DNA of 64,000 nucleotides from the NCBI GenBank assembly GCA_017745115.1, contig JAGIAA010000009.1, positions 1 to 64,000 of the forward strand, written 5' to 3'. The position numbers and the translations under genes were made by a program. The notes below the pieces were generated by a model. The model saw only the letters and a list, made by a program, of their open reading frames with translations, was not told the DNA's origin and made no database searches. Origin of the DNA: Sphingobium sp. (GTDB taxonomy: Bacteria > Pseudomonadota > Alphaproteobacteria > Sphingomonadales > Sphingomonadaceae). Shown here piece by piece: positions 35,589-44,471 of the stretch (the first letter of the stretch is position 1; the number at the start of each line of letters is the position of its first letter).

Positions 35589-36820
35589 CCCATCGCCCGA
35601 TAACGCGCTTCCGCTTCGGCCATATAGTCGCGCGTCAGCGGCAGCGTCATGCGGTCACGGGCATATTGGAGCTGGTAGATCGTCTGGCTTCCGAACCGGA
35701 AACCGGATGCCGCCGCTGCCAGATAGTAGCTCCACATACGATAGAACCGCTCGTCATAGAGCGCCACGATCTGCTCTTTCGCAGCGACCGTGCGGTCGTA
35801 CCAATGACGTAGCGTGTGGTAATAATGGACGCGCAGGATCTCGATGTCGGTCGGGAGCAGCTTATTGGGCTCGCTTCCCTCCATGATCTCCGACAGCGCC
35901 GGCGCATAGCCGCCGGGGAAGATATATTTGCGCGTAAAGGCGTCGGTCCACGCCGGCCCGTCGAGGCGGCCGATGGTGTGGAGCAGCATGACCCCGTCGG
36001 GCGCGAGCAGATTGTGACAGGTACGGAAGAAGGTCCGGTAATTGGGCACACCGACATGCTCGAACATGCCGACCGAGACGATGCGGTCGAATGTGCCCTG
36101 GACATCGCGATAGTCGACGAGCTCGAACTTCACGCGATCGGCAACGCCGGCCTCCTGCGCACGCCGGCGAGCGACCTTGAGCTGCTCTTCGGAAAGCGTG
36201 ACCCCGAGCACGTCAACATCGGCAACGCGATTGAGATAGAGCGCCATGCCCCCCCACCCGCAACCGATGTCGAGGACACGCTGGCCCGGCTTCAGAGCCA
36301 GCTTGGCGGCGATATGCGCCTTCTTGTCCAGCTGGGCCTGCTCGAGGCTCACCGTCTCGGGATCGGTGAAATAGGCGCAGCTATATTGCCGGTCCTTATC
36401 GAGGAAGAGATCGTAGAGCTTATCCGACAGGTCGTAATGATGAGCGACATTGTCCTTGGATGTCGACCGCTTGTTCCGGCTGTCGCGCATCTGCTTGAAG
36501 CGACCCAGGATGCGCTGGAATGCGCTGGGCTGAACGAGCTGCTTGTCGCTTTCCATCGGCGAGTTGCCGGTGACCAGCATGATGAGGTCCCAGATGCTGC
36601 CCTGTTCCAGGACGATGCGGCCGTTCATATAGCCTTCGCCGGCCCCGAGCTCCGGATCGGTCACGATCGCGCGGGCGATCGCCCCATCGGTCAGCCTGAT
36701 GGTCACATCGGGAAAGCCGGGCGCTGGCGTGCCGACCGTCTCTACGACGCCATCGGCATAATTTATGGTCAGAGTACCTCGGCGAACCACGCTGCCGAGC
36801 AATCGCGTCAGAATCTTCAT
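35585..36820 (-). CDS. cfa: cyclopropane-fatty-acyl-phospholipid synthase
   Basis: A 411-residue SAM-dependent methyltransferase that turns unsaturated phospholipid acyl chains into cyclopropane chains. SAM motif VLDIGCGWGGMALYL is at residues about 195-210. Active-site segments are SCAYF, VSVGMFEHVGVPNY (bicarbonate-binding Glu/His region) and YIFPGGYAP. Length and motifs are typical; the enzyme acts at the inner membrane surface. Confidence 0.93.
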   Translation of the reverse strand: MKILTRLLGSVVRRGTLTINYADGVVETVGTPAPGFPDVTIRLTDGAIARAIVTDPELGAGEGYMNGRIVLEQGSIWDLIMLVTGNSPMESDKQLVQPSAFQRILGRFKQMRDSRNKRSTSKDNVAHHYDLSDKLYDLFLDKDRQYSCAYFTDPETVSLEQAQLDKKAHIAAKLALKPGQRVLDIGCGWGGMALYLNRVADVDVLGVTLSEEQLKVARRRAQEAGVADRVKFELVDYRDVQGTFDRIVSVGMFEHVGVPNYRTFFRTCHNLLAPDGVMLLHTIGRLDGPAWTDAFTRKYIFPGGYAPALSEIMEGSEPNKLLPTDIEILRVHYYHTLRHWYDRTVAAKEQIVALYDERFYRMWSYYLAAAASGFRFGSQTIYQLQYARDRMTLPLTRDYMAEAEARYRAMG

Positions 36821-36874
36821 TGTGCTCTTCTATTTCGACTGACCGGCTGCGCAAGGGCAGCCGGCAACCCTAAC

Positions 36875-37639
36875 TCAAATACCGGCGTACCATTCGTATC
36901 CGGCGACGTCCTCCCAGAAGCCGCCCTTGCCGCCGCGGACGTGCTTCAGGTCGGCCACGACCTCGATATGCTTGATGAACTTTGCCTGCTTGTAGCCGAG
37001 ATGCCGCTCAGCACGGAGGCGAAGCGGCGCACCGTTGCGGACCGGCAGCGGCTTCTCGTTGAGCGCGAACGCCAGGATCGTCTGCGGATGCAGCGCATCG
37101 ATCATGTCGATGCTCTCATAATAGACGTTCCCGCCGCCCATATCGTCCAGACAATGGAAGACGATATATTTGGCACGCGTGGAAATCTGCGCATTATCGA
37201 GAACGAGGCTCAAGGGGACGCCCCGCCATGTGCCGATCGCACTCCAGCCCTCGACGCAATCATGCCGCGTGGTCTGGATGCGGTTGGGCATGGATTTGAG
37301 CTGGGCGAGACTCAGCGTCAGTGGGCGGGCGACGAGGCCGTCGACACGCAGCTGCCAATCCGCGAAGTCGCCGCGCCACAGCGCCTTGTATTCCTCGCTA
37401 TTGGGATTGACCGTGCCATTGCCGCGAAACAGGCGCGAACGCTGATCGGGCCGAAACTCGCGGGCGAGCGCATTGCGGTCCATCAGGCTGCGCTGCAGCC
37501 ATTTGTGCATGTTCTCGGCAGAAAAGAGCGCCTTCTTGAAATCCTCGTTGCGGGCGAGCTTGTCGCAGCCGGCGAGCAATGTCGCGACGCTGGCCGTGAG
37601 GCCGGTCACCAGGCGGCGGCGCGTGATGATGAAGCTCAT
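36875..37639 (-). CDS. molybdopterin-dependent oxidoreductase (sulfite oxidase/MsrP-like)
   Basis: A 254-residue protein with the sulfite-oxidase molybdopterin fold. The Mo-ligand Cys lies in TTRHDCVEGWSAIGTW, and LRLRAERHLGYKQAKFI completes the cofactor site. The N-terminus combines a Tat-like motif (TRRRLVTG) with a lipobox (LLAGC), suggesting export by Tat and lipid anchoring. Its ATG overlaps the stop of the cytochrome b gene (ATGA), so the two work as a membrane-linked redox pair, in the manner of MsrP/MsrQ. Substrate unknown. Confidence 0.86.
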   Translation of the reverse strand: MSFIITRRRLVTGLTASVATLLAGCDKLARNEDFKKALFSAENMHKWLQRSLMDRNALAREFRPDQRSRLFRGNGTVNPNSEEYKALWRGDFADWQLRVDGLVARPLTLSLAQLKSMPNRIQTTRHDCVEGWSAIGTWRGVPLSLVLDNAQISTRAKYIVFHCLDDMGGGNVYYESIDMIDALHPQTILAFALNEKPLPVRNGAPLRLRAERHLGYKQAKFIKHIEVVADLKHVRGGKGGFWEDVAGYEWYAGI

Positions 37640-38379
37640 GGCTTTGGCTCCTGGGCCCTGGCTTTCGGAAGGACATACCAGCCCGTGATCATCGAGCGGA
37701 TCTCGTTGATGGGGCCGGCAAGCAGTACCATCAGGATGTGAACGATGAAGAAGACGACCAACAGCCATGCAACGATGAAGTGGATCGATCGCGCCGACTG
37801 GCGCCCTCCAAACAGGTCGACGAGCCATGGCCAGGCGGCATCCATGCCGGGCGACATGGTGAGGCCGGTCAGGATGATGAGCGGCAACAGCACGAAGATG
37901 ACTGCGATGTAGCTTCCCTTCTGCAGCACATTGTACCGCGTCGCCGCTTCGCCGGACGGGAAGCGCAGGCGGGCATGATCCTTGATGTCCTGCCAGACGT
38001 GGCCTGGCTTGAGATCGCCTTTTCGGAAGGCAAGGTCGCGGCTGATGTGGCGGTTGACGAGGCTCCAGAGCATGTAGGCAAACAGGGCGATGGCGAAGAT
38101 CAATGCGAATGCGAAATGCCAGCGCCGTGACAGGGCGAGATCATATTGCGCGGGAAGCGTCAGCCAACTGCCGAAGCGCGCCTTCTGAAACCAGGGCTTG
38201 TCGAAATTAGCGCCGAGTTGGCCCCAGTAGAGTCGCGGGTGGGCATTGAAGATGCCGAGGCCGCTGGAGAAGAGCACATAGAGGCAGAGCGTATTGAGCC
38301 AGTGCCAGAGACGCGTCGAAAGCCGGTGGCGCTTGATCCTGGCGGGGACAGCGCCCTCTCCTTGCGGTTCGTCGGCCAT
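37636..38379 (-). CDS. cytochrome b/b6 domain membrane protein, redox partner
   Basis: A 247-residue membrane protein with four transmembrane helices of cytochrome b561/formate-dehydrogenase-gamma type. Candidate heme His residues lie in HRLSTRLWHWLNTLCLY, RRWHFAFALIFA and SIHFIVAWLLVVFFIVHI. It would pass electrons from the quinone pool to the coupled molybdopterin protein. Start MADEPQGEG at 38379; the upstream extension looks non-coding. The 365-base gap to 38744 is AT-rich near its right end, with one imperfect hairpin and no gene. Confidence 0.85.
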   Translation of the reverse strand: MADEPQGEGAVPARIKRHRLSTRLWHWLNTLCLYVLFSSGLGIFNAHPRLYWGQLGANFDKPWFQKARFGSWLTLPAQYDLALSRRWHFAFALIFAIALFAYMLWSLVNRHISRDLAFRKGDLKPGHVWQDIKDHARLRFPSGEAATRYNVLQKGSYIAVIFVLLPLIILTGLTMSPGMDAAWPWLVDLFGGRQSARSIHFIVAWLLVVFFIVHILMVLLAGPINEIRSMITGWYVLPKARAQEPKP

Positions 38380-38744
38380 AGGCGGCTCCGTTCGCTCCAA
38401 TCCCTGCGCTTTCAGCCTAGTGCGATTGGACGAACCCGCAAGCCCTGACAGCATCGACCGCTCGGCCTTTCTGACACGAGACCAGCCCGACCGGCTCGAC
38501 TGTCACCTCAGCGCATCACCCGAATCTAAGTTATTGTTCATTCATTGAAGAGACAGCTTGCGGGTTCATATAGGCGATGCCGCATCGGCCTGGTGCGGAT
38601 TGGAATTGGAAGAACGAAATCTCCACGACAAATGGGGAGATGTTGCTTGGTATATAGATAATACGATCAGATATATTCTTCCATGAATAAAACGTTATCG
38701 CGCCATATCGGGCTTTAGCGTGCATATTATTATATGAGGATCTT

Positions 38745-39284
38745 ATGAAGACTGTGATTTTCGCAGCGACGGCTGCTGCCCTCACCGTTCTCGCCGCCCC
38801 CGCATTTGCGCAGGACGACACCACCTTCACGGGACCACGAATAGAAGCTCTCGCCGGCTATGACGCCGTCAGGACAAACAGCAATGGCCTCGGCAATCCG
38901 GATGGCTTCCTGTACGGCGCCGGCGTCGGTTACGACTTCCGCTCGGGCAACACGGTGTTCGGCATCGACGCGGAATTGACGGACTCGACCGCCTCGGTGA
39001 ACACGGTGGCCGGCCCGATCGACGCCACGCGCGACATCTATGTCGGCGGGCGCGCAGGCCTGGTGCTCGGGACGAAGACCCTGGCCTATGTGAAGGCCGG
39101 CTATTCCAACGCGCGCATCGAAGGCGCGGGCTTCAACAATAATGGCAGCGGTCTGCGCGTCGGCGCCGGTCTCGAATATGATCTCGGCAACAAGCTCTTC
39201 GCCAAGACCGAATATCGCTACACCAACTATGAGCAGGATGTGGAACGCCACCAGTTGCTGGCAGGCGTCGGCTTCCGCTTCTGA
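38745..39284 (+). CDS. outer-membrane beta-barrel protein (paralogue 3)
   Basis: A 179-residue protein with signal peptide 1-22 (AFAQ) and an eight-strand opacity-like barrel. It shares FTGPRIEALAGYD, DIYVGGRAGLVLG, YVKAGYSNARI and the end RHQLLAGVGFRF with the gene at 34327. Start behind TGAGGATCTT. A long AT-rich leader and its own terminator mark it as a single-gene unit. Function unknown. Confidence 0.85.
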   Translation: MKTVIFAATAAALTVLAAPAFAQDDTTFTGPRIEALAGYDAVRTNSNGLGNPDGFLYGAGVGYDFRSGNTVFGIDAELTDSTASVNTVAGPIDATRDIYVGGRAGLVLGTKTLAYVKAGYSNARIEGAGFNNNGSGLRVGAGLEYDLGNKLFAKTEYRYTNYEQDVERHQLLAGVGFRF

Positions 39285-39308
39285 TCCTGGTTCTCCGAGG
39301 AGAGCAGG

Positions 39309-39339
39309 AAGGGCGGCTTCGAAAGAGGCCGCCCTTTTT
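39309..39339 (+). terminator. intrinsic terminator of the third outer-membrane barrel gene
   Basis: A 9-bp stem (AAGGGCGGC with GCCGCCCTT) and TTTTT follow the stop codon by about 25 bases. Confidence 0.85.
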
Positions 39340-39350
39340 GCACGCTTGGC

Positions 39351-40253
39351 TTATCGGCGACCGCCCCCACCGCCGAACGGCGGCATCAAACCGAACACTT
39401 CCGTGATCCAGTAGCTGGGCATGGCCTGCCCCGCGGCATCGGTCGCCGGCGTGAATTTCGCGTTCTTCATGATCGCATCGCAGGCCGCCTTATTGACCGC
39501 CTCGGTCACGGTCGCGCGCTGAACGACACATGCCGTCGGCTTGCCCGTTTCATCCACCATGACGCGGAACGTGTTCTTGCCACCAAGCACTTTCTGGAAC
39601 TCGGTGAACGGGATCGTGCCACTGGGTACCCAGGCACTTGCCGGGCCCTGCGGCGCCGCGGGCTTGGTCAGCGTCTCATGCCGCTTGGCATCGAGCCCCC
39701 ACGAAGCAATCAAGTCAGTGACACAGTTTTGCAGCGCGCCGATCGGCGCCTCGAGCGAGCCCGTCTCTAGCGCGATGGGCTCCGCCAGGCCTTCGCCTAT
39801 CTCGAAGGAGGACAGCGCCTTGGCCGCAGTCCGCTCTTCATCCTTCTTATATGGCTTGAAGGCCGGTGGCGCGCCCGGAGCGCCTGGTGCCGGCGGCGAC
39901 ATCATGGTCGGACCTAGATCGAAATACTGCTTTCCATCGCCCGTCTTCGAGATGAGGATGGGCGCCTTCCAGTTCTGACCGGTCGGCCCGAACTTCACGC
40001 CCCATTGGGCCGCGCCCCGAAACGGCCTCACGCCCTCGCCGACCAACATCAGCCGCAGGAACGGGCCGGGCTGCGTGCGCTCGATCATAAATGTCAGCTG
40101 ATTTTTCCCGTCCGTGAAGACACGGCCGAGATCACAATAGTCGTCGCCATAGTCTGCGGCCCAAGGACCAGCCGCCTTCCAGTTCGCCGCATGCGCGGCA
40201 AAGGACATGGTCGCGGCAGCAAGAATCGCCACGACGAACTTTAAGGACTTCAT
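39351..40253 (-). CDS. hypothetical exported protein with TonB-C-terminal-like domain
   Basis: A 300-residue exported protein (signal peptide 1-22, AAHAA). The N-terminal part, after the signal, contains a Cys pair region near DDYCDLGRVF. The C-terminal 90 residues have the TonB C-terminal shape: GTIPFTEFQKVLGGKNTFRV, then VDETGKPTACVVQ, then NKAACDAIMKNAKFTPATD. It ends in a Gly/Arg tail. It lacks a transmembrane anchor other than the signal, so it is not a normal TonB. Function unknown. Confidence 0.72.
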   Translation of the reverse strand: MKSLKFVVAILAAATMSFAAHAANWKAAGPWAADYGDDYCDLGRVFTDGKNQLTFMIERTQPGPFLRLMLVGEGVRPFRGAAQWGVKFGPTGQNWKAPILISKTGDGKQYFDLGPTMMSPPAPGAPGAPPAFKPYKKDEERTAAKALSSFEIGEGLAEPIALETGSLEAPIGALQNCVTDLIASWGLDAKRHETLTKPAAPQGPASAWVPSGTIPFTEFQKVLGGKNTFRVMVDETGKPTACVVQRATVTEAVNKAACDAIMKNAKFTPATDAAGQAMPSYWITEVFGLMPPFGGGGGRR

Positions 40254-40412
40254 CTCATCCTCCCCCTCTTTTGCGCAGACATAGACAACGAGGGGAGCGG
40301 CGGCAATATAATGGCCGTAGCTTATGACCCACATGGACCAGCGCGGGTGGGAGCGTGTCGGCAAGCAACGATGACGACCGGATAAACGGCAGACAAAGTC
40401 AATTTGGAGCGA

Positions 40413-41684
40413 TCAGCCCAAAGCCGCCTGCTTCTCTTCGGCCAGACGATCCAGCTCGGCGCGGCTCTTCTTCTCCGAAGCCGATTTCAATTGCCCGCAA
40501 GCTGCCATGATATCCCGCCCGCGCGGCGTACGCACGGGGGCGGAAATGCCGGCCTCGAACACGATGTCCGAGAAACGCTTGATGCGCTCCGGCGTCGAGC
40601 ATTCGTAGACCGCACCCGGCCAGGGATTGAAGGGGATGAGGTTTACCTTGGCCGGCAGCTTGTACTGCTTGATCAAGCGAACGAGTTCGCGAGCGTCCTC
40701 ATCGCTGTCATTCTTGTCCCTGAGCATCACATATTCGAAGGTGATGCGCCGGGCATTGTTGGCGCCGGGATAGTCGGCGCAAGCCTGCAGCAATTCCTCG
40801 ATGCCGAACTTGCGGTTGATCGGCACGATCTCGTCCCGCACATCCTTGGTCACGGCATGGAGCGAGACAGCGAGATTGACGCCGATCTCTTCGCCAGCGC
40901 GCGCCATCATCGGCACGACGCCGCTGGTGGAGAGCGTGATCCGTCGTTTCGAAAGCGCAAGCCCGTCGCCGTCCATCACGACCTTGAGAGCATCGCGAAC
41001 ATTCTCGAAATTGTAGAGCGGCTCGCCCATGCCCATCATGACGATGTTGGTGAGCAGACGACCGTCGGGGCTATATTGGGGAGCGTCGTCATCTTCGTCA
41101 TCTTCGTCATCTTTGCCCATATCGACCATCGTACCTTTGGGCCACTCGCCCAGGGCGTCGCGCGCGAGCATGACCTGGCCGACAATCTCGCCGGGCGTCA
41201 GGTTGCGGACGAGGCGCATCGTGCCGGTATGGCAGAAGCGGCAGTTGAGGGTGCAGCCAACCTGGCTGGAGACGCAGAGCGTGCCCCGGTCCGCGTCCGG
41301 GATGAACACCATTTCATAGTCCTGGCCGTCGTCGGAGCGCAGCAGCCATTTGCGCGTGCCGTCCGATGAGACCTGTGCCTCGATCACCTGCGGCCGGCCG
41401 ATCACGAAGCGCTCGGCAAGCCAGGGGCGCTGGGTCTTGGCGATGTCGGTCATCGTGTCGAAATCCGTGACCCCGCGATGATAGAGCCAGTGGAAGATCT
41501 GCTTGGAGCGCAGCTTGGCCTGCTTCTCGTCGAGACCCGCCGTTGCCAGCTCCGCCTTGATCTGCGCGCGCGACAATCCGACTAGATCGATGCGCCCATC
41601 TTCTCGAGGCGTGATCTCGCGCTTCACGGGCACGGGATCGACATGGCCGGGGATCGGCATGAGAGGCGTCGCAGCTGTAGGCAT
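40413..41684 (-). CDS. rlmN: 23S rRNA (adenine(2503)-C(2))-methyltransferase
   Basis: A 423-residue radical SAM enzyme, dual-specific for 23S A2503 and tRNA A37 in the family. The 4Fe-4S Cys motif is [11 protein letters not shown]. Other landmarks are [14 protein letters not shown], the resolving-Cys segment near the C-terminus (AACGQL), and [13 protein letters not shown]. It carries an acidic insert ([11 protein letters not shown]) after the SAM motif. The start at 41684 has no clear ribosome site; 41660 is an alternative. Confidence 0.94.
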   Translation of the reverse strand: MPTAATPLMPIPGHVDPVPVKREITPREDGRIDLVGLSRAQIKAELATAGLDEKQAKLRSKQIFHWLYHRGVTDFDTMTDIAKTQRPWLAERFVIGRPQVIEAQVSSDGTRKWLLRSDDGQDYEMVFIPDADRGTLCVSSQVGCTLNCRFCHTGTMRLVRNLTPGEIVGQVMLARDALGEWPKGTMVDMGKDDEDDEDDDAPQYSPDGRLLTNIVMMGMGEPLYNFENVRDALKVVMDGDGLALSKRRITLSTSGVVPMMARAGEEIGVNLAVSLHAVTKDVRDEIVPINRKFGIEELLQACADYPGANNARRITFEYVMLRDKNDSDEDARELVRLIKQYKLPAKVNLIPFNPWPGAVYECSTPERIKRFSDIVFEAGISAPVRTPRGRDIMAACGQLKSASEKKSRAELDRLAEEKQAALG

Positions 41685-41801
41685 GGCCGCGCATATAGTG
41701 CGGTTGCCGTGAATTGGGAAGCTTTGCCAATTCTGGCAGCGTAGCGCGCGGATGATCAACCGCCTTGGCTGGTCGAGATCAGCCATGCGGTTGACGCAGG
41801 C

Positions 41802-41830
41802 CAATTAGTCATACATAGTATGACTAATTG
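41802..41830. promoter_or_regulatory. perfect 13-3-13 palindrome, candidate PadR-type operator
   Basis: CAATTAGTCATAC-ATA-GTATGACTAATTG is a perfect inverted repeat in the gap between divergent rlmN and the hypothetical gene at 41941. The right arm core GTATGACTAAT recurs exactly at the PadR gene start (62657-62667). It is therefore a likely binding site for that regulator. Confidence 0.65.
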
Positions 41831-41912
41831 CGTGACGCGGCCTTTCCGACATCGGGCACGGAAGCGCTCATGAATGAGAAACAGGTCTTTATCACGACGA
41901 ATATTATGTTAT

Positions 41913-41927
41913 ATCATACTATATGAT
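41913..41927. promoter_or_regulatory. secondary palindrome near ribosome site
   Basis: ATCATA-CTA-TATGAT is a perfect 6-3-6 repeat just before the GGAGGGG ribosome site of the gene at 41941. Its centre resembles the TCATAC-ATA-GTATGA core of the larger palindrome 85 bases upstream. It may be a second half-strength operator. Confidence 0.35.
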
Positions 41928-41940
41928 GGAGGGGAACGCT

Positions 41941-42516
41941 ATGGCCTTCAGTCACGACCGAACCTGGATCGGGACATCTCCCAGCCGTCTGCAGTTGATT
42001 CCCCTGGGCTTGCTCGCAATCGTGATCGCTCTCCCTTTCCTTGTTCAATGGCGCACCGAGGCTTCGTATCGCATCCCAGCCACGCGATTTTTCGATGGTC
42101 TCCCGGTGGCCGGCGCCTGGCGCGACGCTCAAAAAGCAGGCTTCAATTATTGCATCGATTTCAAGGTCACCATGCGCTGCCGGCGGACCGGTCTGACGCT
42201 GATGGGCCATGGCCCGTACAGCGCCGCGATCGACCTGGAGGGTGGCGACGGACGCGGCGGTTTCGATCAGCTCACACTCTGGAGCGACAGGGATCAGGAT
42301 GCACCGATCGACCTCGCCGAGGACCTGGAACGGCGCGGCTGGGAATCCTGCCGCACCAAACGAAACGGATGGGGCGACCAGCACATCTTCATGCAAAAGG
42401 GCGCGCCCCTCCGGATTTCCATCGACATCAGCTATTATGGCAAGCGGCGGATCACGGTGATTCCGGAATGGCATGGGCCCAAGCCGGTCTGCGAGACGGG
42501 CTATCTCACAGGGTGA
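41941..42516 (+). CDS. hypothetical membrane-anchored protein
   Basis: A 191-residue protein with one N-terminal transmembrane helix (residues 20-37, LIPLGLLAIVIALPFLV) and a soluble, probably periplasmic, domain with four Cys residues (YCIDFKVTMRC and ESCRTK, plus VCETG). I recognise no family. A strong ribosome site (GGAGGGG) precedes ATG 41941. Two palindromes in its leader suggest tight regulation, perhaps by the PadR protein at 62.7 kb. Its stop overlaps the convergent transporter gene. Confidence 0.7.
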   Translation: MAFSHDRTWIGTSPSRLQLIPLGLLAIVIALPFLVQWRTEASYRIPATRFFDGLPVAGAWRDAQKAGFNYCIDFKVTMRCRRTGLTLMGHGPYSAAIDLEGGDGRGGFDQLTLWSDRDQDAPIDLAEDLERRGWESCRTKRNGWGDQHIFMQKGAPLRISIDISYYGKRRITVIPEWHGPKPVCETGYLTG

Positions 42517-43789
42517 CGAAGAAGATCAACGACGCGACCGCCATGACAAGCGTCGCAGCCCAGCCGAGGATCGTCGCCCGGCGGCCGAGCGTCAGCTTCC
42601 CCATAGCCTTGGGATTGCGGGCGATGAGCATCATGACGACCATGGTCGGCGCCGCGAGCACGCCGTTCACCACCGCCGCCCAATAGAGCGCCTTCACGGG
42701 ATCGATGCCGACTGAGTGCATCGCAGCGCCCGCCAAGGTGGTCACGGCGATCGTGCCGTAGAAGAGGCGTGCGTCGACCAGCCTGGCATTGAGGCTGCCT
42801 TGGCCGCCAACCGCTTCCGTCACGGCATAAGCCGCGGACGCCGCCAGAATGGGAACGGCCAGCATGCCCGTGCCGATGATCCCGAGCGCGAAGAGGGCGA
42901 AGGCAAAGTCGCCGGCAACGGGGCGCAGCGCCTCCGCTGCCTGGGCCGACGTGGTGATCTCGGTCACGCCATGGGCGTTCAGCGTTGCGGCGGTGGCGAA
43001 GACAATGGACAGCGCCACGAGGTTGCTGAAGCCCATGCCGGTCAATGTGTCGATGCGGATGCGCCTCATCTCCGGCCCGGCAGCCCGCGGCGTCGTATAC
43101 AGCGGCTTTGCGTTGCGGCGCTGGGCCTCCTCGACCTCCTGCCCCGCCTGCCAAAAGAAGAGATAGGGGCTGATCGTCGTGCCCAAGATCGCGACGAGCG
43201 CGACGGCATAAGCCGGCGTCCAGCTGATCTGTGGGACAACAAGGGAATAGAGCGCGCGGCCCCAGGGCACGTCCGCGACCAGCACCACAGCGACATAGGC
43301 GAAGAGTGAGATCGTCGTCCATTTAAGCACGGCAGCATAGCGCGCGTAGCTGAGGCGAATCTCGAGCACGATGCAGACGATGCCGAAGAGCAAGGTGTAG
43401 AACCCCGCATTGCCGCCCGCGATCAGCTTCGTCGCAGCGCCCATGGCAGCAAGATCGGCGCCGAGATTGATGATGTTCGCGACCAGCAGCAGTAAGACCA
43501 CCACGAACAGGACCGGACGGGGATAATGTTTGCGCAGGTTGCGGGCGATGCCGGTCCCGCTAACCCGGCCGATCTCCGCCGCAACAATCTGGATGACGGC
43601 CATGAGGGGGAAGCTGAACAACAACGTCCACGACAGGCCGTAGCCGAATTGCGCACCGACCTGGCTATAGGTCCCGATCCCACTTGGATCGTCATCGGCC
43701 GCGCCCGTGACCAGGCCCGGCCCCAACCCGCGCAGGAAGCTTCCGACCGATGGCTTCTTCGGTTCGGCGTCGTCCTGAACTTCAGCCAA
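42506..43789 (-). CDS. Nramp-related divalent metal transporter
   Basis: A 427-residue protein with 11-12 transmembrane helices of the Nramp family. The helix-1 motif, normally DPGN, reads DDDPSGIGTYSQVG, so Asn is replaced. In helix 6 the Met-Pro-His signature of classical Nramps is not evident. It thus fits the NRMT-like or divergent Nramp group, which may carry Mg or Mn (family knowledge). It overlaps the upstream racemase gene by eight bases. Confidence 0.83.
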   Translation of the reverse strand: MAEVQDDAEPKKPSVGSFLRGLGPGLVTGAADDDPSGIGTYSQVGAQFGYGLSWTLLFSFPLMAVIQIVAAEIGRVSGTGIARNLRKHYPRPVLFVVVLLLLVANIINLGADLAAMGAATKLIAGGNAGFYTLLFGIVCIVLEIRLSYARYAAVLKWTTISLFAYVAVVLVADVPWGRALYSLVVPQISWTPAYAVALVAILGTTISPYLFFWQAGQEVEEAQRRNAKPLYTTPRAAGPEMRRIRIDTLTGMGFSNLVALSIVFATAATLNAHGVTEITTSAQAAEALRPVAGDFAFALFALGIIGTGMLAVPILAASAAYAVTEAVGGQGSLNARLVDARLFYGTIAVTTLAGAAMHSVGIDPVKALYWAAVVNGVLAAPTMVVMMLIARNPKAMGKLTLGRRATILGWAATLVMAVASLIFFVTL

Positions 43790-44471
43790 GCGCCCATTCC
43801 ACAGCGGCCTGGGCGTGGAGGATGGTGGTGTCGAGCACCGGCACGAGCGCGTCCTCCGGCCTCACCAGCATGCCGATTTCGGTACAACCCAGGATGATGG
43901 CGTCGGCGCCGTCGCCCGCGAGCTGCTCCATGACGTCCTTGTAGATTTTGCGCGAACCCTCTTCGAAGCGGCCCGCGACGAGTTCCTCGTAAATGATGCG
44001 ATGCACTTCGATGCGGTCGGGTTCTTCGGGCACGATCACTTCAACTCCGGCCTCTTCAAGGCGTTCCCGATAGAAGCCCTGCTCCATCGTATAGCGCGTG
44101 CCGAGCAGGCCGACCGTCTCGATCTCCATCTCGGCGAGCATGCTCTCGAGTGGATCGGCGATGTGCAGAAGCGGAATGGAAATGGCGTTTTCTATGGCGT
44201 CAGCGCAGCGATGCATGGTGTTGGTGCAGAGCAGCAGGAATTCCGCACCCGCGGCTTCCACGTCCTGCGCCGCCTGCGCCATCACGGCATCGAGCCCCGC
44301 CCAATCGCCGCCGCGCTGCAATTCCTCGATCGGCGCGAAGTCGAGGCTGCGCAGCACCAGATCGGCTGAACTATGCCCGCCCAGCCGCGCCTTCACGCCG
44401 AGATTGATCAGCCGATAATAAATGGCAGTGCTTTCCCAGCTCATGCCGCCGATGAGACCAATGCGTTTCAT
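43782..44471 (-). CDS. aspartate/glutamate racemase family protein
   Basis: A 229-residue racemase: IGLIGGMSWESTAIYYRLIN at the N-terminus, the first catalytic Cys in LLLCTNTMHR (about residue 82) and the second in IILGCTEIGML (about residue 194). Both active-site Cys residues are intact, so a cofactor-free amino-acid racemase is expected. Start at 44471 overlaps the upstream stop (ATGA), and its own end overlaps the transporter start. Confidence 0.92.
   Translation of the reverse strand: MKRIGLIGGMSWESTAIYYRLINLGVKARLGGHSSADLVLRSLDFAPIEELQRGGDWAGLDAVMAQAAQDVEAAGAEFLLLCTNTMHRCADAIENAISIPLLHIADPLESMLAEMEIETVGLLGTRYTMEQGFYRERLEEAGVEVIVPEEPDRIEVHRIIYEELVAGRFEEGSRKIYKDVMEQLAGDGADAIILGCTEIGMLVRPEDALVPVLDTTILHAQAAVEWALG

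Noticed and set aside
35816..37741. 641-codon plus-strand open frame
   Set aside because: Antisense to cfa and the molybdopterin oxidoreductase, both well recognised; no family features.
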